NCBI RefSeq assembly: GCF_019966515.1
Contig: NZ_JAIMIB010000021.1
Span: 1-64,000 of the forward strand
Source of the DNA: Roseovarius aestuarii
Lineage (GTDB): Bacteria; Pseudomonadota; Alphaproteobacteria; Rhodobacterales; Rhodobacteraceae
Reading direction: 5' to 3'
Length of the DNA: 64,000 bases
A program made the position numbers and the translations under genes. Positions 56,148 through 64,000 of this stretch are shown in pieces. Numbering within the stretch: the stretch's first letter is position 1; each line of letters begins with the position of its first letter. The notes beneath the pieces are model-generated. The model was not told the origin of the DNA. It was given only the letters and a program-made list of their open reading frames with translations, and did no database searches.

Positions 56148-57428
56148 TTAGCAGCCAGACTCGATACCGTTTTCGGCGGCAAATGCGGCCGAGTCTTCGT
56201 CGATCAGCGGCTGCACCACTTCCTGATCCGATTGGACATATTCGGTGACCAGCTTGAACTCACCCGCAGCAGCATCCCATTGCGACACGGCGCCATAGCC
56301 ATTGCCGCCATGGTTCTCACAGCTCACTTCGAATTCAGGACCGAAGTTCGGCAAACCAAGCGCGGTCATCTTCTCCTCGTTCATGACCAGCGCCTCCATG
56401 CCATCGCGCATCATGGCCGGCGTGATTTCGGACGTGCCGTGGATTTCCATCGCGGTTTTGGCCGCTTCCACCGACAGCATCGCCGTGTAAAGGCCACGGT
56501 TATAAAGCACCGATCCGACACCATCGCCCGCGCCGGATGCCTTGCCAGCATCGACAACGTATTTCTGCAGATCGTCATAGAGCGGATAGTCGCTGCCAAG
56601 GTTGTGCAACGCCAATGCCTTATACCCGTTCGCCGCATCCCCGGCAGGCTTCACGTCGTTTTCCGATCCGGACCACCAGATGCCGATGAAGTTTTCCATC
56701 GGGAAACGGATATTGGCCGCTTCCTGGATGGCCACCTGGTTCATCACGCCCCAGCCCCACATCAGCACATAATCCGGCTTTTCACGACGGATCTGCAGCC
56801 ATTGCGATTTCTGCTCCTGCCCGGGGTGATCGACCGGCAGCAGTGACAGCTCGTAGCCATGCTTCTTGGCCAGTTCTTCCAGCGTGCGGATCGGCTCCTT
56901 GCCGTAGGCCGAGTTGTGATAAACCAGCGCCACCTTCTTGCCGCTGATGTCGCCACCATTCACATCAAGAATGTGGCTGATCGCATGGCTCGCACCATCC
57001 CAGTAGTTGGCCGGGTAGTTAAAGACATTGCGGAACACCTTGCCGTTCTTGGCCGAGGTCCGGCCATAGCCCAACGTGTGCAGCGGGATGCCATCCGCCG
57101 TCACTTTGGGAATAAGCTGATAGGCCATCCCCGTCGAATACGGGTTATAGACCAGAACGCCTTCGCCCTTGGTGGACTCGTAGCATTCAACCCCTTTTTC
57201 GGTGTTATACCCGGTCTCACATTCGACCACCTTGATCTTCTGGCCATTGATGCCGCCATCGCGTTCGTTGATCAGCGTGTAATAGTCAACCTGCCCGTCA
57301 GCGAGCGGGATACCGTTCGAGGCATAGGGCCCGGTTCGATAACTTAACACGCTGAAGGCCAGATCGGCCATCGCCGGGCCTGCCGCCACCACAGCCGCCA
57401 GCGCGGCAGTTGCTAATTTATATTTCAT
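56148..57428 (-). CDS. livK: Liv-type ABC transporter substrate-binding protein
   Basis: A 426-residue periplasmic binding protein with a signal peptide of about 21 residues (ending AMAD). It has the two-lobe Peripla_BP_6 fold: FSVLSYRTGPYASNGIPLADG, KIKVVECETGYNTEKGVECYE and KKVALVYHNSAYGKEPIRTL. Members of this subgroup go with CoA ligases rather than amino acid use. The ligand is unknown but likely a carboxylic or aromatic acid. ATG 57428 follows a GGAGGTACG ribosome site. Confidence 0.9.
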   Translation of the reverse strand: MKYKLATAALAAVVAAGPAMADLAFSVLSYRTGPYASNGIPLADGQVDYYTLINERDGGINGQKIKVVECETGYNTEKGVECYESTKGEGVLVYNPYSTGMAYQLIPKVTADGIPLHTLGYGRTSAKNGKVFRNVFNYPANYWDGASHAISHILDVNGGDISGKKVALVYHNSAYGKEPIRTLEELAKKHGYELSLLPVDHPGQEQKSQWLQIRREKPDYVLMWGWGVMNQVAIQEAANIRFPMENFIGIWWSGSENDVKPAGDAANGYKALALHNLGSDYPLYDDLQKYVVDAGKASGAGDGVGSVLYNRGLYTAMLSVEAAKTAMEIHGTSEITPAMMRDGMEALVMNEEKMTALGLPNFGPEFEVSCENHGGNGYGAVSQWDAAAGEFKLVTEYVQSDQEVVQPLIDEDSAAFAAENGIESGC

Positions 57429-57465
57429 TGGTTTCGTACCTCCCTTGGTTTTCCCAATGTTCGCA

Positions 57466-57480
57466 GGGCGGGGTCCGCCC
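57466..57480. promoter_or_regulatory. Short GC hairpin livM-livK
   Basis: GGGCGG and CCGCCC around a 3-base loop in the 74-base gap between livM and livK. It is one of several inverted repeats in the gaps of this operon. Confidence 0.4.
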
Positions 57481-57502
57481 CACCACACTTCTTGCGGCCT
57501 TC

Positions 57503-58579
57503 CTAGTGCGGGAAGGGCCAAAGTCTCAGTTTTTCCTTCGCCACGCGCCACAGCTGCGCCAGCCCATGCGGCTCGGCAATCAGGAAAAGGATGATCAGCG
57601 CGCCCACGATCATGAATTCAAGATGCGCCGCCAGATCGGTGGGCCATCCCATCGCGCCGACCAGCACGTTCTTCAGCAGAACCGGCAACAGCACCAGAAA
57701 CGCCGCCCCGGCAAAGGAGCCGAAGATCGAGCCCAGCCCGCCGATGATCACCATGAAGAGCACCAGGAAGGACTTGGTGATGCCAAACACCTCACCCACC
57801 TCGACGGCCCCCAGATAGACCGCGAAGAACAGCGCGCCCGAGATGCCGATAAAGAACGAGCTTACCGCAAAAGCGCTCAGCTTGGCCTTGAGCGGGTTGA
57901 CCCCGATGATCTCGGCAGCAATATCCATATCGCGAATGGCCATCCACTTCCGCCCGGCCATGCCCCGCGTCAGATTACGTGCGATGATCGCACAGGCAAA
58001 GACGAAAACCAGACAGATCAAGTAGCCCGCCCAGGGCTGCGTCTCGGCACCGGTCACTGGCACGCCCAGCACGGTGCGCTCGGGCGCCGATATCTGTCCC
58101 GAGGCCGAATAGTTGTAGAACCACGGCACCCGGTTGAAGAGCCACACCAGAAAGAACTGCGCCGCCAGCGTTGCCACCGCGAGGTAGAACCCTTTGATCC
58201 GCAAACTGGGCAAGCCAAACAGAACACCTACCCCCGCGGTGATCCCACCGGCCAGAATGACGTGGATGATGATGCTGATCTCGGGGAACGATGTCATTAG
58301 CTTGTAGCAGGCATAGGCCCCCACCGCCATGAACCCACCCGTCCCAAGCGAGACCTGCCCGCAATAGCCCACGAGGATATTGAGGCCGATCGCGGCAATC
58401 GCATAGATCAGGAAGGGCAGGAAGACCGCATTGACCCAGTAATCGTTTATGATGAACGGCACCACGGCAAACGCCACCAGTAACACCACGTAATAGCGAT
58501 ACCGGTCAAACTTGATCGGAAATGTCTGGCTGTCGTCCGAATATGAGGTCTTGAAATCCCCGGCTTCACGATAGAACAT
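57503..58579 (-). CDS. livM: Liv-type ABC transporter permease LivM
   Basis: A 358-residue permease with about nine predicted helices after a soluble start (EAGDFKTSYSDDSQTFPIKF). LivM markers are NILVGYCGQVSLGTGGFMAVGAYACY and the EAA-like loop RKWMAIRDMDIAAEIIGVNPLKAKLSAFAVSSF (ends RKWMAIRDMD and KLSAFAVSSF). The last part contains IIGGLGSIFGSFAGAAFL. It pairs with LivH in the membrane. Confidence 0.92.
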   Translation of the reverse strand: MFYREAGDFKTSYSDDSQTFPIKFDRYRYYVVLLVAFAVVPFIINDYWVNAVFLPFLIYAIAAIGLNILVGYCGQVSLGTGGFMAVGAYACYKLMTSFPEISIIIHVILAGGITAGVGVLFGLPSLRIKGFYLAVATLAAQFFLVWLFNRVPWFYNYSASGQISAPERTVLGVPVTGAETQPWAGYLICLVFVFACAIIARNLTRGMAGRKWMAIRDMDIAAEIIGVNPLKAKLSAFAVSSFFIGISGALFFAVYLGAVEVGEVFGITKSFLVLFMVIIGGLGSIFGSFAGAAFLVLLPVLLKNVLVGAMGWPTDLAAHLEFMIVGALIILFLIAEPHGLAQLWRVAKEKLRLWPFPH

Positions 58580-58622
58580 CAGTTTTCTCCCATCAGTTCA
58601 GTTTCGCACCCAATCGATGGTA

Positions 58623-58673
58623 CCGGGTGGGCGGGTGTCGTGGCGCACAGCGACACGCGGTCGCCCCGCCCGG
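58623..58673. promoter_or_regulatory. Nested inverted repeat livH-livM
   Basis: Outer arms CCGGG / CCCGG enclose GTGTCG (58635-58640) and CGACAC (58651-58656). The left side holds three G-runs (GGGTGGGCGGG). It fills most of the 99-base gap between livH and livM. Confidence 0.45.
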
Positions 58674-58678
58674 ATGAC

Positions 58679-59665
58679 TCACACTCGTTCAATGATCTTC
58701 TCCCCAAAGAGGCCCTGTGGCCGGAACACCAGAAAGATCAGCGCCAGCACATAGGCAAACCAGTTCTCGGTCGCCCCGCCAACCAATGGGCCAATCGCAA
58801 ACTCGAAAAGTTTCTCGCCAACCCCGATGACCAGCCCGCCGACAATCGCCCCGGGGATCGAGGTGAACCCGCCCAGCATCAGCACCGGCAAGGCCTTCAG
58901 GGCAATCAGGCTCAGCGAGAACTGCACACCGGACTTGGTGCCCCACATGATCCCCGCGACCAGCGCCACGAAACCGGCAACCGACCAGACCATGACCCAG
59001 ATGAAATTGAGCGAGATGCCGACACTCAACGCCGCCTGGTGGTCATCCGCCACCGCCCGCATCGCCCGGCCCTGCTTGGTATATTGGGCAAAGATCACCA
59101 GCGCCACCACCAGCAGCGCCGCCACGACCGTCGCCACGATATCCAGATTGTCGATGAAGAACCCGTAGTCGAAGATGTTGAACGTGGTCTCGTCGATCCA
59201 CAGGTTGATGCCCTGCGGCAGCCCCACATCCAGCTTCTTGATGTCGCTGCCCCACATGATGTCGCCAAATCCCTCAAGGAAATAAGCCAGGCCAATGGTC
59301 GCCATGAAGAGGATGATCGGCTCCTGATTGACCAGATGGCGGAAGATCAGCGTATTCACGATCCAAGCCAGTGCCACCATGATCACCATCGTCAGGATGA
59401 TCGCCACCAGCCCCGGCACATGCCAGCCAAAATGATGGATCTCGGTGCCGAAGATGGCGTTGATCAGATGGGCAAAGGGCACCTGCCCTTCCATGATCCC
59501 CACCAGTGTCAGCGCCGCAAAAAGCGCCATCACGCCCTGCGCGTAATTGAAGATGCCACTCGCCTTGAAGATCAGCACGAAACCAAGCGCGACAAGCGCA
59601 TACAGCACCCCGGCCATCAACCCGTTGAGAAAAACTTCCGTCGCGAAAACAAGTTGTTCAGGCAT
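58679..59665 (-). CDS. livH: Liv-type ABC transporter permease LivH
   Basis: A 328-residue permease with about eight predicted helices. The N-terminal QLVFATEVFLNGLMAGVLYALVALG and GFTSIPGAIVGGLVIGVGEKL near the C-terminus are LivH hallmarks. The GRAMRAVADDHQAALSVGISL loop is the contact to the ATPase. It is downstream of livG across a 104-base gap that holds an unusual hairpin. Confidence 0.93.
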   Translation of the reverse strand: MPEQLVFATEVFLNGLMAGVLYALVALGFVLIFKASGIFNYAQGVMALFAALTLVGIMEGQVPFAHLINAIFGTEIHHFGWHVPGLVAIILTMVIMVALAWIVNTLIFRHLVNQEPIILFMATIGLAYFLEGFGDIMWGSDIKKLDVGLPQGINLWIDETTFNIFDYGFFIDNLDIVATVVAALLVVALVIFAQYTKQGRAMRAVADDHQAALSVGISLNFIWVMVWSVAGFVALVAGIMWGTKSGVQFSLSLIALKALPVLMLGGFTSIPGAIVGGLVIGVGEKLFEFAIGPLVGGATENWFAYVLALIFLVFRPQGLFGEKIIERV

Positions 59666-59687
59666 GTCTCAGGTCTCCGCTCGTCTG

Positions 59688-59742
59688 CGTGGTTTTTGCG
59701 ATACGTGGGTGGGTGGGCTGGGGCGGATCGCAAAAAACCACG
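59688..59742. repeat. Long inverted repeat enclosing a G-quadruplex motif, livG-livH gap
   Basis: Arms CGTGGTTTTTGCGAT (59688-59702) and ATCGCAAAAAACCACG (59727-59742) are complementary apart from one extra A. The 24-base loop contains GGGTGGGTGGGCTGGGG (59707-59723), four G-runs with loops of 1, 1 and 2 bases on the plus strand. The plus strand is the template strand for the liv transcript. The stem would also form in the minus-strand RNA, with a C-rich loop. Confidence 0.7.
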
Positions 59743-59769
59743 TCCTCCAGGTGCATCAAGGTCGAAAAA

Positions 59770-60588
59770 TCAATCATGCGCCACCCCCAGATAGGCGTCG
59801 ATCACCGCCTGATTGTTCCGCACCTCATCCGGCGTGCCATCGCCGATCTTCTTGCCGTAATCCATCACCACGACGCGATCAGAAAGATCCATGACCACAC
59901 CCATGTCATGTTCAATCAGCGCAATCGTCGTGCCGAACTCGTCATTCACATCCAGCACGAACCGGCTCATATCTTCTTTTTCTTCTACATTCATACCCGC
60001 CATCGGCTCATCCAGAAGCAGGATAGAAGGTTCCGCCGCCAGGGCGCGCGCCAATTCGACCCGCTTTTTCAGCCCATAAGGCAGCCGTCCGACTGGGGTC
60101 TTGCGGATATGCTGGATTTCCAGAAAATCGATAATCTTTTCAACGAACTCCCGGTTCTCAACCTCTTCGCGTTCGGCCTTGCCCCGCCAGATCGCCTGCG
60201 CCAGCATACCGGCTTTCATCTGCCGGATACGACCGGTCATGACATTGTCCAGCACGCTCATGCCTTCAAAGAGCGCAATGTTCTGAAAGGTTCGTGCAAT
60301 CCCCTGCCGCGCCACTTCATAAGGTTTCATCGGTGGGCGTTTTGCACCCTGATACCAGACCTCTCCTTCCTGCGGATGATAGAACCCCGATATCACGTTC
60401 AGCATCGATGATTTGCCCGCCCCGTTGGGCCCGATGATCGCTCGGATTTCACCCTCGCGGATATCAAAGCTGATATCCTGAATCGCGATAACTCCGCCAA
60501 ACCTAAGGGTGATATTCTTCATCTCCATCACCACGCCACCGATCTTGCGGCCGTCTTCGGTGGTATAGCCTTCGCTTGCGTCAAGCAT
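59770..60588 (-). CDS. livG: Liv-type ABC transporter ATPase LivG
   Basis: A 272-residue ATPase. Walker A is IGPNGAGKSSMLN, the signature region LPYGLKKRVELARAL is the LivG variant, and Walker B is ILLLDEPMAGMN. The N-terminus EMKNITLRFGGVIAIQDISF follows a 17-residue lead. It works with LivF on the LivHM permeases and lies 105 bases after the CoA ligase gene. Confidence 0.93.
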   Translation of the reverse strand: MLDASEGYTTEDGRKIGGVVMEMKNITLRFGGVIAIQDISFDIREGEIRAIIGPNGAGKSSMLNVISGFYHPQEGEVWYQGAKRPPMKPYEVARQGIARTFQNIALFEGMSVLDNVMTGRIRQMKAGMLAQAIWRGKAEREEVENREFVEKIIDFLEIQHIRKTPVGRLPYGLKKRVELARALAAEPSILLLDEPMAGMNVEEKEDMSRFVLDVNDEFGTTIALIEHDMGVVMDLSDRVVVMDYGKKIGDGTPDEVRNNQAVIDAYLGVAHD

Positions 60589-60693
60589 GGCAACGTCCTC
60601 TCAATTCAGCACGATACGGGGCCGTGTTCTGTGCCCACACGGGACGGTGGGCGGGGCGATGCCCGGCACGGGCGAGCGTCGTCCATCCGACCC

Positions 60694-62667
60694 TCATTCT
60701 GCCGCCACTTTCGCGCGCTCAACCGGCGTTACCGCAGCATCCACGATCTTCAGCGTCGCCGAAATCGACCCTTTGCGCCCATCTTCATAAGTCACTTCAG
60801 TCGTTGTATAAATTTCTTCCGAGCCGTCATAAAGCGCGCCCAGAAGATCCTCGAACTTGTCCGAGATCACACCCCGTCGCACTTTGCGCGTGCGCGTCAT
60901 CTCACCGTCGTCAGCATCCAGTTCCTTATGCAACACCAGAAACCGATGCACCTGACAATGCGCCAGCATCGGATCATCCGCGAGGTTGCGGTTGACGTCT
61001 TCGACATGGGATTTGATCGTCTCCAGTACCATTGGGTGGCCCGCCAATTCCTGATAGGAGGCATAACCGATATTGTTGCGCTCGGCCCAGTTGCCCACCG
61101 CGTTCAGATCGATATTGATAAAGGCCGTGCATTCCTCGCGCTGGTTACCAAAAAGAACCGCCTCAAGAATGTTGGGAAAGAATTTCAGTTTGTTCTCGAC
61201 ATATTTCGGCGCGAACATCGCCCCATCCGCCATCTTGCCCACATCCTTGGCCCGATCGATGATCCGTAGCTGCCCGGTTTCCTCGTCAAAGAACCCGGCA
61301 TCACCGGTCGCGACCCAACCTTCTTCGTCCTTGGTGCTCTTGGTGCTTTCTTCGTTCTTGTAATAGTATTCAAACGTCCCTGGGCTGCGATAGAACACCT
61401 CACCATTCTCGGCGATCTTGATCTCGACCCCCGGCGCCGGGACACCAACGGTATCACTGCGCACACCGCCATCGGGTTGCAACGTAATGAACACCGAGGC
61501 CTCGGTCTGACCATAAAGCTGCTTCAGGTTGATCCCCAAGGAGCGATAGAAATCAAAGATTTCCGGGCCAATCGCCTCGCCCGCCGTATACCCCACACGC
61601 ACCCTGCCCAGACCCAGAGTATCCTTGAGCGGGCCGTAAACCAGCAGATTGCCCAGCCCATATTTCAGCCTGTCCATGAATCCCACCGGCTCGCCGTCCA
61701 GAATGGCGGGACCCACCTCACGCGCATGCGCCATATACCGGTGAAAAAGCCACCTCTTGAATCGGCCCGCATCTTCCATCCGGATCATCACGTTAGTCAG
61801 CTGATTTTCGAACACGCGCGGTGGAGCAAAATAATAGGTTGGCCCGATCTCGCGCAGATCATGCATCATCGTGTCGGCATTTTCCGGGCAGTTCACGCAG
61901 AACCCTGTCCAATAGGCCTGCCCTATCGAAAAAATGAAATCACCGACCCAGGCCATTGGCAGATATGCCAGCACCTCTTCGCCCGGCCCGAGCGTGTCAA
62001 ATTCCGAGGATGATTTCGACGCCTCGATGATATTGCGATTGCTGAGCACGACCCCTTTGGGTTTACCGGTCGTGCCCGAGGTGTAAAGCATCACGCAGAT
62101 CGACGAATAGTCCAGCTTGTCGCGCCGCGCCTTCAGGTCGCCGATGAATTCGTCGTAAGCAGCGCGGCCCTGTTCCTGCACATGGGCATACTGGTGCAGC
62201 TTGTGATGATCATATTTCCGCATCCCGCGGGGATCGATATAGATCATGTGCTCGAACTGATGCAGGTTGTCCTGAATTTCAATGATCTTATCGACCTGTT
62301 CCTGGTCCTGCACCACGGCGAAACGCGCGCCGCAATGTTCCATCACATAGGCCATCTCTTCGGCGGCACTGTCCTGGTAGAGTGGCACGGGCACCGCGCC
62401 CACCGATTGCGCCGCCACGATCGCCCAATAGAAATACGGTCGGTTGCGGCCAATGACAGCGATGAAATCACCCTCATTGACGCCCAGATTCAGAAACCCA
62501 AGCGCAAGCGCCTCGATCTCCTTCTCGGTCTCGGCCCAGCTCCAGCTTTGCCAGATCCCGTATTCCTTCTCGCGATAGGCAGCCTTGCTGCCGAATTCGC
62601 TGGCGTTACGTTGCAAAAGCGCCGGAATGGACGCAAGCCCACCGGTCGCCTGAGGCGATTGTGCCAA
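60694..62667 (-). CDS. AMP-binding long-chain-type acyl-CoA ligase
   Basis: A 657-residue adenylate-forming ligase. The ATP loop is VMLYTSGTTGKPKGVVLS, the central GQTEASVFITLQPDGG is followed by GWVATGDAGFFDE, and the C-terminal lysine region is absent or unusual (TRTRKVRRGVISDKFEDLL). The family resembles long-chain acyl-CoA synthetases used with Liv-type transporters. I set the start at TTG 62667 (LAQSPQATGGLASIP) because GGGAGGAAAGA stands directly ahead; no ATG fits. It is the first gene of the liv unit and presumably traps the imported acid as a CoA ester. Confidence 0.88.
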   Translation of the reverse strand: MAQSPQATGGLASIPALLQRNASEFGSKAAYREKEYGIWQSWSWAETEKEIEALALGFLNLGVNEGDFIAVIGRNRPYFYWAIVAAQSVGAVPVPLYQDSAAEEMAYVMEHCGARFAVVQDQEQVDKIIEIQDNLHQFEHMIYIDPRGMRKYDHHKLHQYAHVQEQGRAAYDEFIGDLKARRDKLDYSSICVMLYTSGTTGKPKGVVLSNRNIIEASKSSSEFDTLGPGEEVLAYLPMAWVGDFIFSIGQAYWTGFCVNCPENADTMMHDLREIGPTYYFAPPRVFENQLTNVMIRMEDAGRFKRWLFHRYMAHAREVGPAILDGEPVGFMDRLKYGLGNLLVYGPLKDTLGLGRVRVGYTAGEAIGPEIFDFYRSLGINLKQLYGQTEASVFITLQPDGGVRSDTVGVPAPGVEIKIAENGEVFYRSPGTFEYYYKNEESTKSTKDEEGWVATGDAGFFDEETGQLRIIDRAKDVGKMADGAMFAPKYVENKLKFFPNILEAVLFGNQREECTAFINIDLNAVGNWAERNNIGYASYQELAGHPMVLETIKSHVEDVNRNLADDPMLAHCQVHRFLVLHKELDADDGEMTRTRKVRRGVISDKFEDLLGALYDGSEEIYTTTEVTYEDGRKGSISATLKIVDAAVTPVERAKVAAE

Positions 62668-62734
62668 ATCTCTTTCCTCCCATGTGCCCGCTTGCCGGAC
62701 AGATGATCGCATTCAAGGCGATTCTATCTGTCGC

Positions 62735-62822
62735 CAAGGGTGCGGGTTTCAGCATCGAGGTCAACTTTTTCCTGAACATTTCCCAATCCTTACGAATTGT
62801 AACAAGCCGGACCGCACCCTTG
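62735..62822. promoter_or_regulatory. Paired 11-bp sites in the divergent ligase/isomerase promoter
   Basis: CAAGGGTGCGG (62735-62745) and its exact complement CCGCACCCTTG (62812-62822) are 66 bases apart in the region between the CoA ligase gene and the isomerase gene. The right copy runs into TTGACA (62820-62825), a good -35 box for the isomerase side. The pair could bind a regulator that loops the DNA. Confidence 0.55.
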
Positions 62823-62890
62823 ACATGCGCCTCTTGCACCCGGAAACATTGAGGCCCACAGAAGATTTCCGGTGACAAAGGAGCGGCCCG

Positions 62891-63481
62891 ATGCAGATCG
62901 ATTTCTGGTTCGAATTTGCCTCGACCTACTCCTATCTCAGCGCGTTGCGCTTGCCCGGCCTTGCGGCGAAAGCGGGCGTCACGGTACGTTGGCGACCTTT
63001 CCTTCTGGGGCCGATTTTTGCCGCCCAGGGTTGGGATACTTCGCCATTCAACATCTACGCAGCAAAAGGCAACTACATGTGGCGTGATATGGAGCGGCGG
63101 GCCGGCAAGCTTGGCCTCAGCATCCACCGCCCCGATCCATTTCCGCAGAACAGCCTGCTTGCTGCACGCGTGGCGCAGGCGGCCCCTGAAGGCCCTGAGA
63201 TGATTGCCTTTTGCCACAATGTCTACCTAGCGCAATTCTCGGAGCGGCTGGAAATTTCAGACCTGGACGTGATCGCCGCCTGTGCCAGCGCCGCGCGACT
63301 TCCGGGCGATATTATCGCGCAATCCCAAAGCGATGAGAATAAGCTCGCCCTGCGCGCCGCTACCGAAGACGCCATCCGGCACGGCATTTTCGGCGCGCCA
63401 AGCTTCACCGTTGACGGCGAGTTGTTCTGGGGCGACGACCGGCTTGAGGATGCGCTGGACTGGGCGGTGCGTCATGGCTGA
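62891..63481 (+). CDS. 2-hydroxychromene-2-carboxylate isomerase-like protein
   Basis: A 196-residue kappa-class GST/DsbA-fold protein. It begins MQIDFWFEFASTYSYLSALR, the family hallmark with the serine at the glutathione site. RWRPFLLGPIFAAQGW, GNYMWRDMERRAGKLGL and GIFGAPSFTVDGELFWGDDRL (ends GIFGAPSF and FWGDDRL) complete the match. In known pathways it isomerises a ring-cleavage product of naphthalene-type aromatics, but many family members act in other glutathione-dependent steps. AAGGAG precedes the ATG. It diverges from the CoA ligase gene, hinting at aromatic acid catabolism. Confidence 0.85.
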   Translation: MQIDFWFEFASTYSYLSALRLPGLAAKAGVTVRWRPFLLGPIFAAQGWDTSPFNIYAAKGNYMWRDMERRAGKLGLSIHRPDPFPQNSLLAARVAQAAPEGPEMIAFCHNVYLAQFSERLEISDLDVIAACASAARLPGDIIAQSQSDENKLALRAATEDAIRHGIFGAPSFTVDGELFWGDDRLEDALDWAVRHG

Positions 63482-64000
63482 TACCAGCACCATGACCACG
63501 GCGGGCCTGAACCTGATTCAGCAGGCCCTGTCGATCTATGACAGTGACCTCAAGCTAGCCGTCTGCAACCGTCGCTTTCAGGAAATGTTCGATCTGCCCG
63601 ATCACCTTGTGACCCCCGGCGCCAGATTCGAAGACACGATCCGATATCTTGCCGAGCGCGGAGAGCATGGCGAAATCGACGATATCGACGCCTTCATCCG
63701 CACCCGTGTCGAACAGGCCCGCGCATTTGAGCCGCATTACATGGAACGGCCCCGCGCCAATGGCCACACCATCAGCGTTGAAGGCTCGCCCCTGCCCGAG
63801 GGTGGCTGGGTCACCGTTTATACCGACATTACCCGAACCAAGCGACAAGAGGCGCTGCTGCGTGCCCGGTCCGAGGAACTCTCGGATCAGCTCTCGGGTT
63901 ATTCCGAGGAACTCACCACCACCAACCGCCAGCTTGAAGCGACGATCATCGCGCTGGAAGAGGTCAAACGCCAGTTAACCGCGTCCGAGGCGCGAACCCG
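63474..64000 (+). CDS. PAS-domain sensor kinase, N-terminal part
   Basis: The first 175 residues of a protein that runs off the window. Residues 12-120 form a PAS-7-type domain (LNLIQQALSIYDSDLKLAVCNRRFQEMFDLP, ends LNLIQQALSIYD and RRFQEMFDLP; then GGWVTVYTDITRTKR). A coiled segment follows (LRARSEELSDQLSGYSEEL), typical of hybrid histidine kinases of the NahK/ErcS type in Roseobacters. The kinase domain itself is not visible. The ATG overlaps the isomerase stop by 8 bases, so the two are translationally coupled. Confidence 0.8.
   Translation, partial: MADTSTMTTAGLNLIQQALSIYDSDLKLAVCNRRFQEMFDLPDHLVTPGARFEDTIRYLAERGEHGEIDDIDAFIRTRVEQARAFEPHYMERPRANGHTISVEGSPLPEGGWVTVYTDITRTKRQEALLRARSEELSDQLSGYSEELTTTNRQLEATIIALEEVKRQLTASEART

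Noticed and set aside
58640..59794. Plus-strand frame of 384 codons across livH
   Set aside because: His/Asp/Gln-rich shadow of the permease gene and it runs through the intercistronic hairpins.

Overview
The window looks like a chromosomal segment of a marine alphaproteobacterium of the Roseobacter group (Rhodobacteraceae). The evidence is a full DMSP lyase gene (dddP), the yajC-secDF-ccmABCDG order, a glnB-glnA pair, TRAP and Liv-type uptake systems, a high-GC coding background and many small family-typical proteins. No rRNA, CRISPR array, intact insertion sequence or prophage was seen.

Layout. Positions 1-2366 are AT-richer and look accessory. They hold a LysR regulator remnant, a nitrilase-family amidohydrolase, a GNAT acetyltransferase interrupted by an in-frame stop, and about 500 bases without a gene. 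This stretch ends at the 3' end of a tRNA-Leu(TAG), a classic integration point. From 2612 on the DNA reads as Roseobacter backbone: an orphan Hint-domain protein, NAD(P)HX repair enzyme Nnr with an AT-rich mosaic centre, nitrogen control (glnB, glnA) behind a strong palindrome, cell-wall and phosphoesterase genes, dddP, a diguanylate cyclase, a hydrolase-OsmC fusion, a sulfotransferase and aconitase.

Positions 19.9-25.3 kb form a catabolic and uptake unit: an IclR regulator, an operator-like inverted repeat, an iron-type alcohol dehydrogenase and a TakP-like TRAP transporter (dctPQM). Positions 26.2-33.0 kb, on the minus strand, form a probable long export/cytochrome operon: yajC, a natural secD-secF fusion, tauE, an Mth938-like gene, then ccmA-B-C-D-G. 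Positions 33-52 kb are mostly envelope and housekeeping: serS, der, bamB, a YfgM-like protein, an RND efflux pair with an enlarged pump, an Atm1-type exporter, a LysM protein, a LOG-family enzyme and a peptidoglycan-binding protein with a caspase-like front.

Positions 53-62.7 kb hold a carboxylic-acid uptake and activation cluster: a long-chain-type CoA ligase, a complete LivGHMKF transporter and a PaaK-type CoA ligase, with a divergent gene for a protein made of two copies of one unrecognised ~105-residue domain. Most gaps between the liv genes carry strong inverted repeats, one of them enclosing a four-run G-quadruplex motif. The window ends in a 2-hydroxychromene-2-carboxylate isomerase-like gene and the start of a PAS sensor kinase. 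The best candidates for undescribed biology are the duplicated-domain protein beside the ligase cluster, the structured intercistronic regions of that operon, and two near-identical GntR-like sites in front of acnA and the PaaK-type gene.
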